Origin: Streptomyces griseoluteus
GTDB taxonomy: Bacteria > Actinomycetota > Actinomycetes > Streptomycetales > Streptomycetaceae
Assembly (NCBI RefSeq): GCF_004784465.1
Contig: NZ_SRRU01000003.1
Location: 124,001 to 188,000 of the forward strand
Length of the DNA stretch: 64,000 nt
Reading direction: 5' to 3'
Made by a program: the position numbers and the translations under genes. The notes under the pieces were generated by a model, which saw only the letters and a list, made by a program, of their open reading frames with translations, searched no databases and was not told where the DNA came from. Shown piece after piece: positions 15,992 to 29,219 of the stretch. Numbering within the stretch: position 1 is the first letter of the stretch; each line of letters opens with the position of its first letter.

Positions 15992-17247
15992 GACGCGGTC
16001 CTTTCCACGGGGGCCGCCACGTCCGCGGGCGGCGGGGTGCGCAGCAGGCGGGTGACGGGGGTGACGAGCAGCGCGGCCAGGGCGAACGCCGCCGCGAGGC
16101 CGACCCAGCCGAGCGGGCCCCCGGCGATCACGACGGAGGTGATCAGCGCGGGGCCCACGATGCGCTGACCGGTGCCGCCGAGGCTGAACACCGAGAGGTA
16201 GACGCCCTTGTGGTCCTCGGGGGCGCACTCGTAGCTCAGTTCCCAGCCGCCGGTGGCCTGCCACATCTCCCCGAAGGTCAGCAGTACGCAGGCCAGCCCG
16301 AGCACGGCGGCCGCCGCCCAGGCCGAGTCGGGGGCGCCGGACACCGCGAGGGCCGCACAGCACAGGGTGAGGGCCAGCCCGCCGAGCCGCAGCGAGCGCG
16401 CCGCGCCGCCCGGGCGTTCCGCGATCCGGGCGACGGGAACCTGGAGCACGATCGACAGCAGGGTGTTGACCAGCACCAGGAAGGGCAGCGCCCCGGGGGG
16501 CATCTCGGTGGCCTTCAGCGCCCACAGCGGCAGGCCCACGGACAGGATCGTCACATGCAGGTTCAGGAAGCCGTTGAGGACGGTGAGCAGACCGTACCGC
16601 CAGTCCCGGAAACGCCGCACCGCGTCCAGCGGGCCGACCTTGCGCTGGACGGTGTCGGCGCCGTCGAGCCGGAGCCGGGTCAGCATGAGCGCCGACAGGA
16701 CGAAGGCGGCGGCGGTGCCCAGCACGATGGCCCGGTACGGCCACACGCTGTCGGCGGTCAGCAGCGGCGCCGCGAGCAGCGCGCCGACGGAGAATCCGGC
16801 GTTGCGCACGGTGCGGATGATGGCCATGGTGCGGGTGCGGTCGGCGCCCGCCACCGTCGCGGACGCCACCGCCTGGGTCATCGGCTGGGTGGCCGCCTCG
16901 GCGGCGGCCAGCGCGCAGGAGACGAGTGTGAAGCCGACCAGCCCGTGCACCAGGCACAGCAGCGCGAAGCCGCCTGCCCGCCACACCTGGAGGGCGATCA
17001 GGGTGCGCCGGGCGCCGAACCGGTCCCCCGCCGCGCCGATCGGCACGGTGGTCAGGAAGCCGACGACGCCCGAGATGGCGAGGCCGGTGCCGACCTCCGC
17101 CGGGGTCAGTCCCACCGAGCGGACGAAGAACACCGCCGACGCGGCCAGGTAGAGCCCGGTGCCGATCGCGTTGACCAGCGAAATGACCGCGAAGGCACGG
17201 CCGTTGGGGGTGGCGGGGACGTAGGCGCGCCAGAAGGAGCGGCTCAT
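15988..17247 (-). CDS. MFS transporter 2
   Basis: A 419-residue major facilitator, about 12 membrane segments, with the signature loop GAAGDRFGARRT. It shares with MFS transporter 1 a segment of the form GEM-x6-WEL-x-YECAPEDHKGVY. It is coupled by 4-base overlaps to ATP-grasp genes on both sides, which ties export to peptide assembly, as BacE is tied to BacD in bacilysin clusters (known family precedent). Function as exporter or immunity protein is inferred. Confidence 0.88.
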   Translation of the reverse strand: MSRSFWRAYVPATPNGRAFAVISLVNAIGTGLYLAASAVFFVRSVGLTPAEVGTGLAISGVVGFLTTVPIGAAGDRFGARRTLIALQVWRAGGFALLCLVHGLVGFTLVSCALAAAEAATQPMTQAVASATVAGADRTRTMAIIRTVRNAGFSVGALLAAPLLTADSVWPYRAIVLGTAAAFVLSALMLTRLRLDGADTVQRKVGPLDAVRRFRDWRYGLLTVLNGFLNLHVTILSVGLPLWALKATEMPPGALPFLVLVNTLLSIVLQVPVARIAERPGGAARSLRLGGLALTLCCAALAVSGAPDSAWAAAAVLGLACVLLTFGEMWQATGGWELSYECAPEDHKGVYLSVFSLGGTGQRIVGPALITSVVIAGGPLGWVGLAAAFALAALLVTPVTRLLRTPPPADVAAPVERTAS

Positions 17248-19871
17248 CCCTCCTCCCCAGGCACGGACTCCGGCCCGGCCTCGGGCTCGGTCGCGATGTC
17301 GATCAGCGCGGCCGCCCGCTCGGCGAGCCGCCTCGCGGCGGCCGGTCCCTCCTCGGCGGTGGCGATGACGAACCCGGCGCGCTCCCACGAACTGGTGACG
17401 GGCCGCACCACGCCCCCCGGCTCTACGCCGAGGTGTACCGCGTGCACCCCCTCCGCCTCCCGCGCCCGCCCGGCGCCGGACACCCGCGCGACCCGGCCGG
17501 GTGGCGGGGTGAGGAAGCGCACGGCGGCGCCCTTGAGGGCGGGCCGGGGCTCCACCGGCCCGCGTCCCTCCAGCACCCGGAGCAGACAGCTCAGGATGTC
17601 CGTGCCGTACGCCTCGTCGATGAGGACGGTGATGCCGCCGCCCGGCATCCGCCCGGCGCACTCGATCAGGTGCGGGCGTCCGTCCGGCCCGGCGAGCAGC
17701 CACTCGGAGTGCAGGATGCCGGAGCGGAAGCCGATGCTCTGGGCGAGCCGCACCAGGGACCGGCGCAGCTCGGCGCCGGTGTCCTCGGGCAGCGGGGCGG
17801 GCACGGTGTGGCCGGTCTCGACGGGGTGCCGGGAGTCCCGCACGGTCTTGGCGGTGATGTTGAGGAAGCCGACGACGCCTTCGTGGACGACGGCCTCCAC
17901 GCTCACCTCCGGCCCGTGCAGGCGCTGTTCGACCAGGTAGCGGGCGGGTTCGCGGGGGCGGGCACGGAGAGTCGGCTCGTCGGCGGTGGTGGTGTGGGCC
18001 CAGGCCGCGGTGACGTCGTCGTCGGGGCCGAGGAGCTGGACGCCGAGGCTGGCCTGGCGGCCGGCGGGCTTGAGGACGGCTTCTCCGCCGTGGGCTGCCC
18101 GGAAGGCGGCGACCGTCTCGGGGCCGGTGGCGGGCGCCCAGTCGGGCTGGAGGGTGCCGGTACCGGTCAGCGCGGCCCGCAGCAGGCCCTTGTCCCGGAG
18201 CAGGTGGGCCGCCTTGACGCCCGCGCCGGGCAGCCCCCACTCCTCGGCGAGCGCGGCGGCCGTGACCACGCCGTACTCGACGACGGGGACGACCGCGCGG
18301 ACCTGCGGCGGCCGGGACACGGCACGGACGAGACGCTCGGGGTGGGCCTCGTCCTGGGTGGGCGCGGGCAGCAGCGCGGCCACGCAGGCGTGGCGGTCAG
18401 AGAGCCCGGCGAGCCCGCGTGCCTCGATGACGTCGGGTTCCTCCAGCACCAGCACGGAGCCGACCGGGAGAAGGCCGTCGAGCTTGCCGAGCATGACGGG
18501 GCTGTAGCCGACGAGAACGTGGGTGACGGACGCCTCCGGGAGTGCCTCGGCCGCGGTGTCGACGGTGATGGCGGCGCGCACCTCCGCCTCCAGGGCGGCG
18601 AGTCCGTCGACGGTCGGCGCGTCGATGATGAAGGACACCGCACGGTCCTCGGAGCTGTGCAGCTCGCCCAGACGGGCACCCCGGTCCTGGTGGACGAGGA
18701 CCGCGCGCAGGGTGGGCGGAGCGTCCGGCGGGCCGGGTTCGAGGTGCGGCCAGAGTCCGCGTTCCCCGACCCAGGCGGGCGCGATTCCGAAGCCGTCCAC
18801 GGCCACGTCGCGCAGGATGCCCGGCGTGTGCTCCAGGTACACCTGGCGGGCGAAGCGGGTGGGCGCCGGATAGGTGACGGGTTCACCGAGGGCGATCCGG
18901 ATGATCTGCCGCTCCAGCGACGCCCCGGTGGCCAGTTCGTACAGCACGCACAGTCCGTCGCCGGGCGGCCGGGCGGCGACCTCCATCAGTACGGGCCGTC
19001 CCTCGGCGCCGATCCGCCACTCGGCGTGGGCGACGCCGTCGCGGAAACCGAGGGTGTCCAGGGCGCTCGCGTTGGCGGTGAGCAGCGTCTCGGCGTGGTC
19101 GGGGCGGTCGCCGGGCACGGTGTGGGACAGCTCGACGAACGTGGGCGCGTGGGTGTCGGTGGTGTCCTTGCGGGTGACGGAGGCGAAGACGATCCGGCCG
19201 CCCTGGACGAGGGACTCGACGGAGAACTCCTGCCCGGCGGCCTTCTCCTCGACGAGCACCGTCTCGTGCGCCGGGTGCCCGGCGAGCAGCTCGCGCAGCC
19301 GGGCGGGCCCGTCGACGCTCTCCACCCCGGAACTCGAGTGCCGTCCGGCCGGCTTGAACACCACCGGGTAGGCAAGCGAGGCGACGTCGACCCGGTCGCG
19401 CTCGCCGGGCGGTACGACGACGACGGCCGGACTGTACTCGGGCAGGTACCAGCGCTGGAGGTACTTGCTGCGGCAGGCGCGGCTCGCCCGCAGGCCGGGG
19501 CCCGGTAAGCCGAGGGCGTCGGCGAGCAGCCCGACCGGTTCGACCTGGGTCTCGCCCACCGCACAGGCCCCGACGATGTCGTACTCCTCGCGCCAGCGCA
19601 GGGCGGCGGCCACCGCGCCGGGGAGGAAGGAGTTGTCGCGGCCGGGGTCGCCGTCGACGAAGGCGAAGTCGTGGATGCCGGCGGCCGGATGGGCCGGGTC
19701 GGCCGCGCGGGCCAGCGCCTCGTCGCGGGCGCCGGCGGGGGTGATGAGGAGGATCTTCAGGCCGCGCCGGGCGAGTTCGTCCAGGTAGGCCGGTGACCGG
19801 CACACCACCAGGAACGATCCCGCCAGTACGAACGCGGGCGGGCGCTGTTCTCTTCGCTGCGGCTCGTCCAT
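17244..19871 (-). CDS. Tandem double ATP-grasp ligase
   Basis: An 875-residue protein with two complete ATP-grasp ligase units. Unit 1 (about 15-410) has VVFKPAGRHSSSGVESV, VLVEEKAAGQEFSVESLV and HAEWRIGAEGRPVLMEVAARPPGD. Unit 2 (about 440-850) has AVLKPAGRQASLGVQLL, YLVEQRLHGPEVSVEAVV and HSEWLLAGPDGRPHLIECAGRMPGGG. ATP-contact lysines and the acidic metal-binding strands are present in both, so both may be active. I infer an enzyme that makes two amide bonds, or couples activation and condensation. The start ATG at 19871 has GGGGGAACGGGAG before it. It lies about 100 bases after the DsbA-like gene and overlaps the MFS gene that follows. Confidence 0.88.
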   Translation of the reverse strand: MDEPQRREQRPPAFVLAGSFLVVCRSPAYLDELARRGLKILLITPAGARDEALARAADPAHPAAGIHDFAFVDGDPGRDNSFLPGAVAAALRWREEYDIVGACAVGETQVEPVGLLADALGLPGPGLRASRACRSKYLQRWYLPEYSPAVVVVPPGERDRVDVASLAYPVVFKPAGRHSSSGVESVDGPARLRELLAGHPAHETVLVEEKAAGQEFSVESLVQGGRIVFASVTRKDTTDTHAPTFVELSHTVPGDRPDHAETLLTANASALDTLGFRDGVAHAEWRIGAEGRPVLMEVAARPPGDGLCVLYELATGASLERQIIRIALGEPVTYPAPTRFARQVYLEHTPGILRDVAVDGFGIAPAWVGERGLWPHLEPGPPDAPPTLRAVLVHQDRGARLGELHSSEDRAVSFIIDAPTVDGLAALEAEVRAAITVDTAAEALPEASVTHVLVGYSPVMLGKLDGLLPVGSVLVLEEPDVIEARGLAGLSDRHACVAALLPAPTQDEAHPERLVRAVSRPPQVRAVVPVVEYGVVTAAALAEEWGLPGAGVKAAHLLRDKGLLRAALTGTGTLQPDWAPATGPETVAAFRAAHGGEAVLKPAGRQASLGVQLLGPDDDVTAAWAHTTTADEPTLRARPREPARYLVEQRLHGPEVSVEAVVHEGVVGFLNITAKTVRDSRHPVETGHTVPAPLPEDTGAELRRSLVRLAQSIGFRSGILHSEWLLAGPDGRPHLIECAGRMPGGGITVLIDEAYGTDILSCLLRVLEGRGPVEPRPALKGAAVRFLTPPPGRVARVSGAGRAREAEGVHAVHLGVEPGGVVRPVTSSWERAGFVIATAEEGPAAARRLAERAAALIDIATEPEAGPESVPGEEG

Positions 19872-19972
19872 CTCCCGTTCCCCCCGAATGTCGTTGCCGA
19901 TGTCGATGGTGCGTGGCGGCCGGGCCGCTCCGCCGTCGGCGGGAGGCGGCCCGGTCACCGTCGGGGCGCGTC

Positions 19973-20623
19973 TCAGTCGAAGCGGAGACTGCCCGTCCGG
20001 GTCCTCTTCAGCTCGAAGAAGTCCGGGTAGTTGGCCAGCGCGCGGGCTCCGTCGAAGATCCGGGCGGCTTCCTCGCCGCGCGGGATGGAGTTGAGCACCG
20101 GGCCGAAGAAGGCGACGCCGTCGATGTGGATGGTGGGCGTGCCCACGTCCTCGCCGACCGGGTCCATGCCCTCGTGGTGGCTCTTGCGCAGTTCCTCGTC
20201 GTAGGCGTCGGTGTCGGCGGCGGCCAGCAGCGACTCCGGCAGGCCGCGGGCGGCCAGGGCCTCGGCGGCGACCGCCAGGTAGTCCTTGTTGCCGCCGTTG
20301 TGGATGCGGGTCCCCAGCTCCTCGTACAGGCCCGGCAGTACCTCGTCGCCGTGGTGGTGCGCGGCGGCGGTGACGATCCGGATCAGGGCGAGGGAGTTGT
20401 CGACCAGTTCGCGGTACCAGTCGGGCAGTTCGCGTCCCTCGTTGAGGACGTACAGGCTCATCAGCCGGAAGTTCAGGTCCAGTTGACGGTGCTGCTGCAC
20501 CTCGAGAATCCAGCGGGAGGTGATCCAGGCGAAGGGGCAGGCCGGGTCGAAGTAGAAGTCGACCTTGGCGGTGTCCGTACCGGCGCCGGAGGCCGGCGCG
20601 GCGGCGGGCGTGTCTGCGGTCAT
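19973..20623 (-). CDS. Rv2466c-like mycothiol-linked nitroreductase family protein (DsbA fold)
   Basis: A 216-residue thioredoxin-fold protein of the DsbA/Rv2466c group: [20 protein letters not shown] at the active site, [17 protein letters not shown] near the cis-proline. Rv2466c of M. tuberculosis, a mycothiol-dependent reductase of nitro prodrugs, has a CxxC site; here the second cysteine is Ala (CPFA), as in many Streptomyces members, so a one-cysteine mechanism is expected. The ATG overlaps the stop of the adenylating-enzyme gene by 4 bases. In a nitrite-producing cluster it might act on a nitro, nitroso or diazo group or protect from them; this is inference. Confidence 0.85.
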   Translation of the reverse strand: MTADTPAAAPASGAGTDTAKVDFYFDPACPFAWITSRWILEVQQHRQLDLNFRLMSLYVLNEGRELPDWYRELVDNSLALIRIVTAAAHHHGDEVLPGLYEELGTRIHNGGNKDYLAVAAEALAARGLPESLLAAADTDAYDEELRKSHHEGMDPVGEDVGTPTIHIDGVAFFGPVLNSIPRGEEAARIFDGARALANYPDFFELKRTRTGSLRFD

Positions 20624-22305
20624 GCGGTGGGCTCCTCGTGGACGGCGACGAGCGCGCCGTCGCGGTCACGGACGTAGGCGGTCAGCTCGGCGTACTGCTC
20701 GCGCAGTTGCCGCTTGAGGACCTTACCGGTGACACCGACGGGCAGACCGGTCTCTTCCGGGACGATCTCCAGCAGGCCGAGCACCGGGTGGCCGGCGGCC
20801 CGCAGCGCCTCGTTGGCCTGGCGGAGCAGCTTCTCCGGGTCGGGGTCGGCGACCGACTGGCCGACGGTGACGACGGCGACCGGCACCGTCCGCCCGTCGC
20901 GTCGCCCGGCGACCACGGCGACGTCGCCGGTGTCGGGGACGTCGTTGAGGATGACCTCCTCCATGAACACCGAGTAGCCGGTGCCCTGTTCGGTCTCGAT
21001 GGCGTCGGCGGCGCGGTCGACGAGGAAGAAGTCGCCCTCGCTGTCGCGGTAGGCCATGTCACCGGGCAGCCAGTAGCCGGACAGCTTGAAGCGGTAGGTG
21101 AGGTCGGAGTCGCCCCAGTAACCGGGCGTGATGGCGGGGCCCTTGGCCGCGAGGAAGCCGACCTCGCCGTCGTCGGCGTGGCTGCCGTCCTTGCGCAGGA
21201 TGGCGACCTCGGCGACGCCGACCGGCTTGCCCGCACAGCGGTCGTGGCGCTCGCTGTCCAGGGTGCGGGCCTTGAGCAGCACGCCCCAGCCCAGCTCGGT
21301 GGTGCCGAGCCGGTCCAGGAAGGCGGCGGGCTCCAGGCCGGGGCTGCGCATGGAGAGCACCTTGGTGATGTGGGCCTGGTGCACGGCGTCCCCGATGGAC
21401 ACCCACGCCTGCACGGAGTCCAGCGCGCCCGGCTCCGGCTCGGTGTTGGCGAGTTCGGCGTAGGCGTGCGCGAAGGACATCACCGAGGTGGGCTTGTACT
21501 TGCCGACGGCGGCGGCGAGTCCGGGGCCGCTGCGGTCGCTGAGGGCGACGATCGGGGTGCCGCCGAGGACCGCGTACACGGTGTACGCGATGCAGCCCAG
21601 GTGCGACTGGGGCAGCGCGGTCATCATCAGGGCGCCGGGGTGCTCGGTGTGGTCGACCAGACGGAACTTGGGCCCGGAGACGATGGACTTGTGGGTGTGG
21701 ATGGTGGGCTTGGGCCGGCCGGTGGTGCCGGAGGAGTGCAGGATCGTCACCGGGTCGTCGTCGTGGTGGTGCCAGTAGGCGGAGTCCGGGAGCGGCGCGG
21801 CCGGCGGGGCGGGCAGCTCCTCGACCGACACGGTGAAGCGCAGTCCGAGGTCCGCCACCTTGGAGCCGAGCCGGTCCAGGCGGGCCCGGTCGGCGTAGAG
21901 GCCGACGGGCGTGGTCTGCTCGATCAGCGAGGTGGCGATGGCCTGCGGGGCGTTGGAGTTGATCAGCAGGGCGACCGCGCCGATCTGGGCGAGGGCGTAG
22001 AAGTGCAGGGAGTAGGCGAGGGAGTCCTCGAACCAGACGGCGACCCGGTCGCGGGGGCCCACGCCCTGGGCGAGGTACCAGGCGGACCAGCTCTGGGCCA
22101 GCGCGTCGAACTCGGCGAGGCTGAACTCCTCGCGCTCCTCCCCCGACGGCACGGGTATCGGGCGGCTGGAGCGCAGGAACGGCAGGTCGGGGTGGGGGCT
22201 GGCGGCCAGCGCGGACCGCAGCAGGTTGCCGCCGCCGATGGCGGGGTCGGCGGCGAGCGCGGCCCGCTGCTCGGGGGTGAGGACGGTCGGGGCGAACGTG
22301 GTCAT
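20620..22305 (-). CDS. ANL-family adenylating enzyme, candidate ATP-dependent diazotase (CreM-like)
   Basis: A 561-residue adenylate-forming enzyme with working motifs: SSGTTGRPK (191-199), a [12 protein letters not shown] core that keeps the ribose-binding Asp, and a C-terminal TGKVLKRQL with the catalytic lysine. By sequence it would be called an acyl-CoA ligase. In ANS-pathway clusters, proteins of this kind (CreM in cremeomycin) use ATP and nitrite to diazotise aryl amines. Linkage to creE/creD and papABC makes that the leading hypothesis; activating an amino or aryl acid is the alternative. ATG at 22305 follows GAGAGG by seven bases; a TTG six bases earlier is less likely. Confidence 0.85.
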   Translation of the reverse strand: MTTFAPTVLTPEQRAALAADPAIGGGNLLRSALAASPHPDLPFLRSSRPIPVPSGEEREEFSLAEFDALAQSWSAWYLAQGVGPRDRVAVWFEDSLAYSLHFYALAQIGAVALLINSNAPQAIATSLIEQTTPVGLYADRARLDRLGSKVADLGLRFTVSVEELPAPPAAPLPDSAYWHHHDDDPVTILHSSGTTGRPKPTIHTHKSIVSGPKFRLVDHTEHPGALMMTALPQSHLGCIAYTVYAVLGGTPIVALSDRSGPGLAAAVGKYKPTSVMSFAHAYAELANTEPEPGALDSVQAWVSIGDAVHQAHITKVLSMRSPGLEPAAFLDRLGTTELGWGVLLKARTLDSERHDRCAGKPVGVAEVAILRKDGSHADDGEVGFLAAKGPAITPGYWGDSDLTYRFKLSGYWLPGDMAYRDSEGDFFLVDRAADAIETEQGTGYSVFMEEVILNDVPDTGDVAVVAGRRDGRTVPVAVVTVGQSVADPDPEKLLRQANEALRAAGHPVLGLLEIVPEETGLPVGVTGKVLKRQLREQYAELTAYVRDRDGALVAVHEEPTA

Positions 22306-22388
22306 GGACAACCTCTCGGACAGGGTGCGGGCAGGTGCGGCGAGGTCTTCGCCGCCGGTGCCGTGCGGGCCGCGGACGGGATGGCTGG

Positions 22389-22424
22389 GACCTGTCGTCG
22401 CGGGTGGTGCTCGGGCGACAGGTC
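22389..22424. repeat. Inverted repeat between papC and the adenylating-enzyme gene
   Basis: GACCTGTCG and CGACAGGTC form a perfect 9-bp inverted repeat with an 18-nt loop in the 172-base gap between papC and the next minus-strand gene, the largest break in this gene train. It could be a partial terminator, a processing site or an operator for an internal promoter. Confidence 0.35.
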
Positions 22425-22477
22425 GTAGGGGGTGTCTTGTCGATCGGGCCGCGAGTCCGGCGTGATCGGCAGGGCAC

Positions 22478-26624
<4,147 letters not shown>

Positions 26625-26813
26625 CGGGGCGCCTTCCCTTCGGGCGGTCGTACGGGATCGTCACCTGGAATCCGTAGCCGCTCGGCGTGCGGCTTGGCCG
26701 GAAGTGCCCGTTCCGCCTACTGCGACGGGCGGGACGAAAGCACGTCTGAGAGGGTCGGACCGGGGCACATGTGCTCAGGCAAGGACTTCTCACCGTGATG
26801 ACAGAGGTGACTC

Positions 26814-27386
26814 ATGACCAGCCAGACCAAGGATCTGACCCCGAAGTACACCGTGCCGGGCCTCGAGCGTGAGGCGGCCGGCAAGCTCATCGGTCTGCTC
26901 CGCCTCCGTCTGCACGCGCTCAACGACCTCCACCTCACGCTGAAGCATGTGCACTGGAATGTCGTGGGACCCCACTTCATCGCCGTGCACGAGATGATCG
27001 ACCCGCAGGTCGACCGGGTCCGTGACATGGCCGACGACGTGGCCGAGCGGACCGCCGCCCTCGGCGGTGTCGCCCAGGGCACGCCGGGCTCTCTGGTGGC
27101 CGAGCGCACGTGGGACGACTACTCCATCGGCCGGGGTGACGCCATCGCGCACCTCGCCGCGCTCGACGTCGTCTACACCGGCGTGATCGAGGGCGTGCGC
27201 GCCGCGGTCAAGGAGGCGGGCGAGATCGACCCCGCCACCGAGGACCTCCTGATCGGGCAGCTCCGCGACCTGGAGCAGTTCCAGTGGTTCGTCCGGGCCC
27301 ACCTGGAGAGCGCCCGCGGCACTCTCGCCACCGATGACGTGCACTCCGAGAAGGAGGCGGCCGCCAAGGGCGCCAAGGTGAGCTGA
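26814..27386 (+). CDS. dps: Dps-family ferritin-like DNA-binding protein
   Basis: A 190-residue Dps protein: helix A with LRLRLHALNDLHLTLKHVHWNVVGPHFIAVHEMIDPQ contains the ferroxidase His, Asp and Glu positions (KHVHWN; HEMIDPQVDRVRDMADDVAER). The C-terminal tail is lysine/alanine-rich (EKEAAAKGAK) and suits DNA binding. Dps dodecamers oxidise and store iron with peroxide and protect DNA. AGAGGTGA precedes the ATG. It has its own transcript, ended by the strong hairpin that follows. Confidence 0.93.
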   Translation: MTSQTKDLTPKYTVPGLEREAAGKLIGLLRLRLHALNDLHLTLKHVHWNVVGPHFIAVHEMIDPQVDRVRDMADDVAERTAALGGVAQGTPGSLVAERTWDDYSIGRGDAIAHLAALDVVYTGVIEGVRAAVKEAGEIDPATEDLLIGQLRDLEQFQWFVRAHLESARGTLATDDVHSEKEAAAKGAKVS

Positions 27387-27403
27387 GCCGCCGGTACGGA
27401 TTT

Positions 27404-27447
27404 CGCCGCGCGCCGCTGCCCCCCGTGGGTGGCGGCGCGCGGCGTTT
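27404..27447. terminator. Bidirectional terminator between dps and the photolyase gene
   Basis: A perfect 13-bp GC stem (27404-27416 with 27432-27444) and TTT on the + side, AAA on the other, in the 72-base gap between two convergent genes. Confidence 0.85.
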
Positions 27448-27458
27448 CCGTCTGGAGG

Positions 27459-28964
27459 TCAGGGCGGCGAGTCGCCCCGGTCGCGGGCCGTGCGCAGGAC
27501 CTCCTCCACGTCGCCGAGGCGGTCGAGGCCCTGGACGGCGCGGGAGGTGCGGTTGTTGGCGGCCAGCAGATCGCGGTGGCGGTGGACGAAAGCCCAGTAG
27601 CCGGTGGTGTACGGGCAGGCCCGCTCGCCGGTGCGGTCTCCGGGTTTGTAGGCGCAGCCCCCACAGAAGTCGCTCATACGGTGGATGTACGCCCCACCGG
27701 AGGTGTACGGCTTGGTGGTCATCCGGCCGCCGTCGGCGTACTGGGACATGCCGACGACGTTGGGCAGCATCACCCAGTCGTAGCCGTCGACGAAGCAGCG
27801 GTGGAACCAGTCGGTGACCGCGCGCGGCTCCCAGCCCTGCTGGAGGGCATGACTGCCGAGCAGCATCAGGCGCGGGATGTGGTGGGTCCAGCCGGTGTCA
27901 CGGACCTGGGCGAGGGCGGTGGACAGACAGCGGGCGGTGACGGCGTCGGCGTCGAGTTCGAGGAACCACTCGGGCAGCGGGGTGCGGGCGCCGAGGGCGT
28001 TGCGGTTCCGGTACTCCTCGCCGAAGTACCAGTAGAGCTGCCACACGTACTCGCGCCAGCCCGCGACCTGCCGGATGAACCCCTCGGCGCTGGAGACGGG
28101 CGCGTCGCCCGCCCGCCAGGTGTCCTCGGCGGCGGTGACCACCTCGGCCGGGTCGAGCAGGCCGAGGTTGAGGGAGGAGGAGAGGAGGCTGTGGCTCATC
28201 ACCGGGTCGGCAGCGAGCATGGCGTCCTCGTGCGGGCCGAACCCGGCGAGCCGGTGTCCGGTGAAGCGGCGCAGCGCGGCCAGCGCCTCGCGGCGGGTGG
28301 CGGGGAACCGGCGCGGGCCGTCGCGGCCGACGAAGGTGATGCCCTCCTCGCGCTCCCAGCGGTCGAGGTCGGCGCGGACCTCGTCGTCGATCTCGTCCTC
28401 GCGGGGCTGGTAGGGCTTCGGCGCGTCGAGGGTACGGGCGCCCTTCGGCGGCGGTTCGCGGTTGTCGTGGTCGTGGTTCCAGCGGCCGCCGGCCGGTTCG
28501 CCGCCGTCCATGAGGAGGTCCAGCTCACGGCGCACCCAGTGGTAGAAGTCCTCCTGGCGCAGCCGGTGGCCGCCGCGTCCGTCGGCCCAGGCGCGGAAGG
28601 TGTCCTGCGGGAACAGGAAGCCTCGGGCGGGCAGCACGCGCACCCTCTCCAGCGAGCGGACCAGGCCGAGGGCGGCGCGCGAGGTGGGGTGGTGGACGGT
28701 GACGCGGCCGGCGCCCACCGCCTCGCGCAGGCCCTCGCGGTAGGTCTCGGTACGGACGTAGTGGACGCGGTCGCCGAGTTCGGCGGCCCGGTGGCGCATC
28801 GCGGAGAGGATCAGATGGGCCTTGGCCCGGTGGAAGCGGCGGCGGCGGAAGACCGAGCGCGCCTCGATGAGCACCACGGGGGCGTCATGGGCGGGTCCGT
28901 CCGGGCCGGGGGTGAGGAAGTGGGGGCCGAGCTGGTCTCCGAACAGCCAGTGCCGGTCGGCCAT
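27459..28964 (-). CDS. FeS-containing photolyase/cryptochrome (PhrB-like)
   Basis: A 501-residue protein of the prokaryotic (6-4) photolyase, FeS-BCP class: N-terminal HWLFGDQLGPHF, then WREYVWQLYWYFGEEYR, PNVVGMSQYADGG and KPYTSGGAYIHRMSDFCGGCAYKP. The cysteines in ARCLST, DFCGGC and RACPYT fit the four [4Fe-4S] ligands of that class. It uses FAD and light to reverse (6-4) DNA photoproducts. I start at the ATG at 28964, after GAGGAG; an upstream GTG at 29024 would add 20 residues with no ribosome-binding site. Confidence 0.9.
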   Translation of the reverse strand: MADRHWLFGDQLGPHFLTPGPDGPAHDAPVVLIEARSVFRRRRFHRAKAHLILSAMRHRAAELGDRVHYVRTETYREGLREAVGAGRVTVHHPTSRAALGLVRSLERVRVLPARGFLFPQDTFRAWADGRGGHRLRQEDFYHWVRRELDLLMDGGEPAGGRWNHDHDNREPPPKGARTLDAPKPYQPREDEIDDEVRADLDRWEREEGITFVGRDGPRRFPATRREALAALRRFTGHRLAGFGPHEDAMLAADPVMSHSLLSSSLNLGLLDPAEVVTAAEDTWRAGDAPVSSAEGFIRQVAGWREYVWQLYWYFGEEYRNRNALGARTPLPEWFLELDADAVTARCLSTALAQVRDTGWTHHIPRLMLLGSHALQQGWEPRAVTDWFHRCFVDGYDWVMLPNVVGMSQYADGGRMTTKPYTSGGAYIHRMSDFCGGCAYKPGDRTGERACPYTTGYWAFVHRHRDLLAANNRTSRAVQGLDRLGDVEEVLRTARDRGDSPP

Positions 28965-29049
28965 CGCGGCCACTCCTCGATCAGGGCTGGGTGCGGCGGA
29001 CCGCGCGGATGGAGGTGTATCCATGTGGCGTCGATCTCATGATCGTCGG

Positions 29050-29070
29050 GTGAAACACTTGCTGTTTGAC
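29050..29070. promoter_or_regulatory. MarR-type operator candidate upstream of the photolyase gene
   Basis: GTGAAACA-CTTGC-TGTTTGAC is an inverted repeat of 8-bp arms with one mismatch and a 5-nt spacer, the usual size for a MarR site. It lies 86 bases before the photolyase start and about 150 bases from the end of a MarR gene, in an AT-rich patch. Regulation by that MarR protein is inference. Confidence 0.45.
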
Positions 29071-29219
29071 AACTATGACCATGACGCAAGAAAGTATCCG
29101 GTGTCACAGCAGGAGGGGAAGGATCAGGAATGTTCCGGTCGGCGGAGGCCGCTCCGTTCGCCGGCCGCCGGTCGCCGGTGACGATCCACGGCAGCCTTGT
29201 CGGCTGCGGCCCGGTTCGC

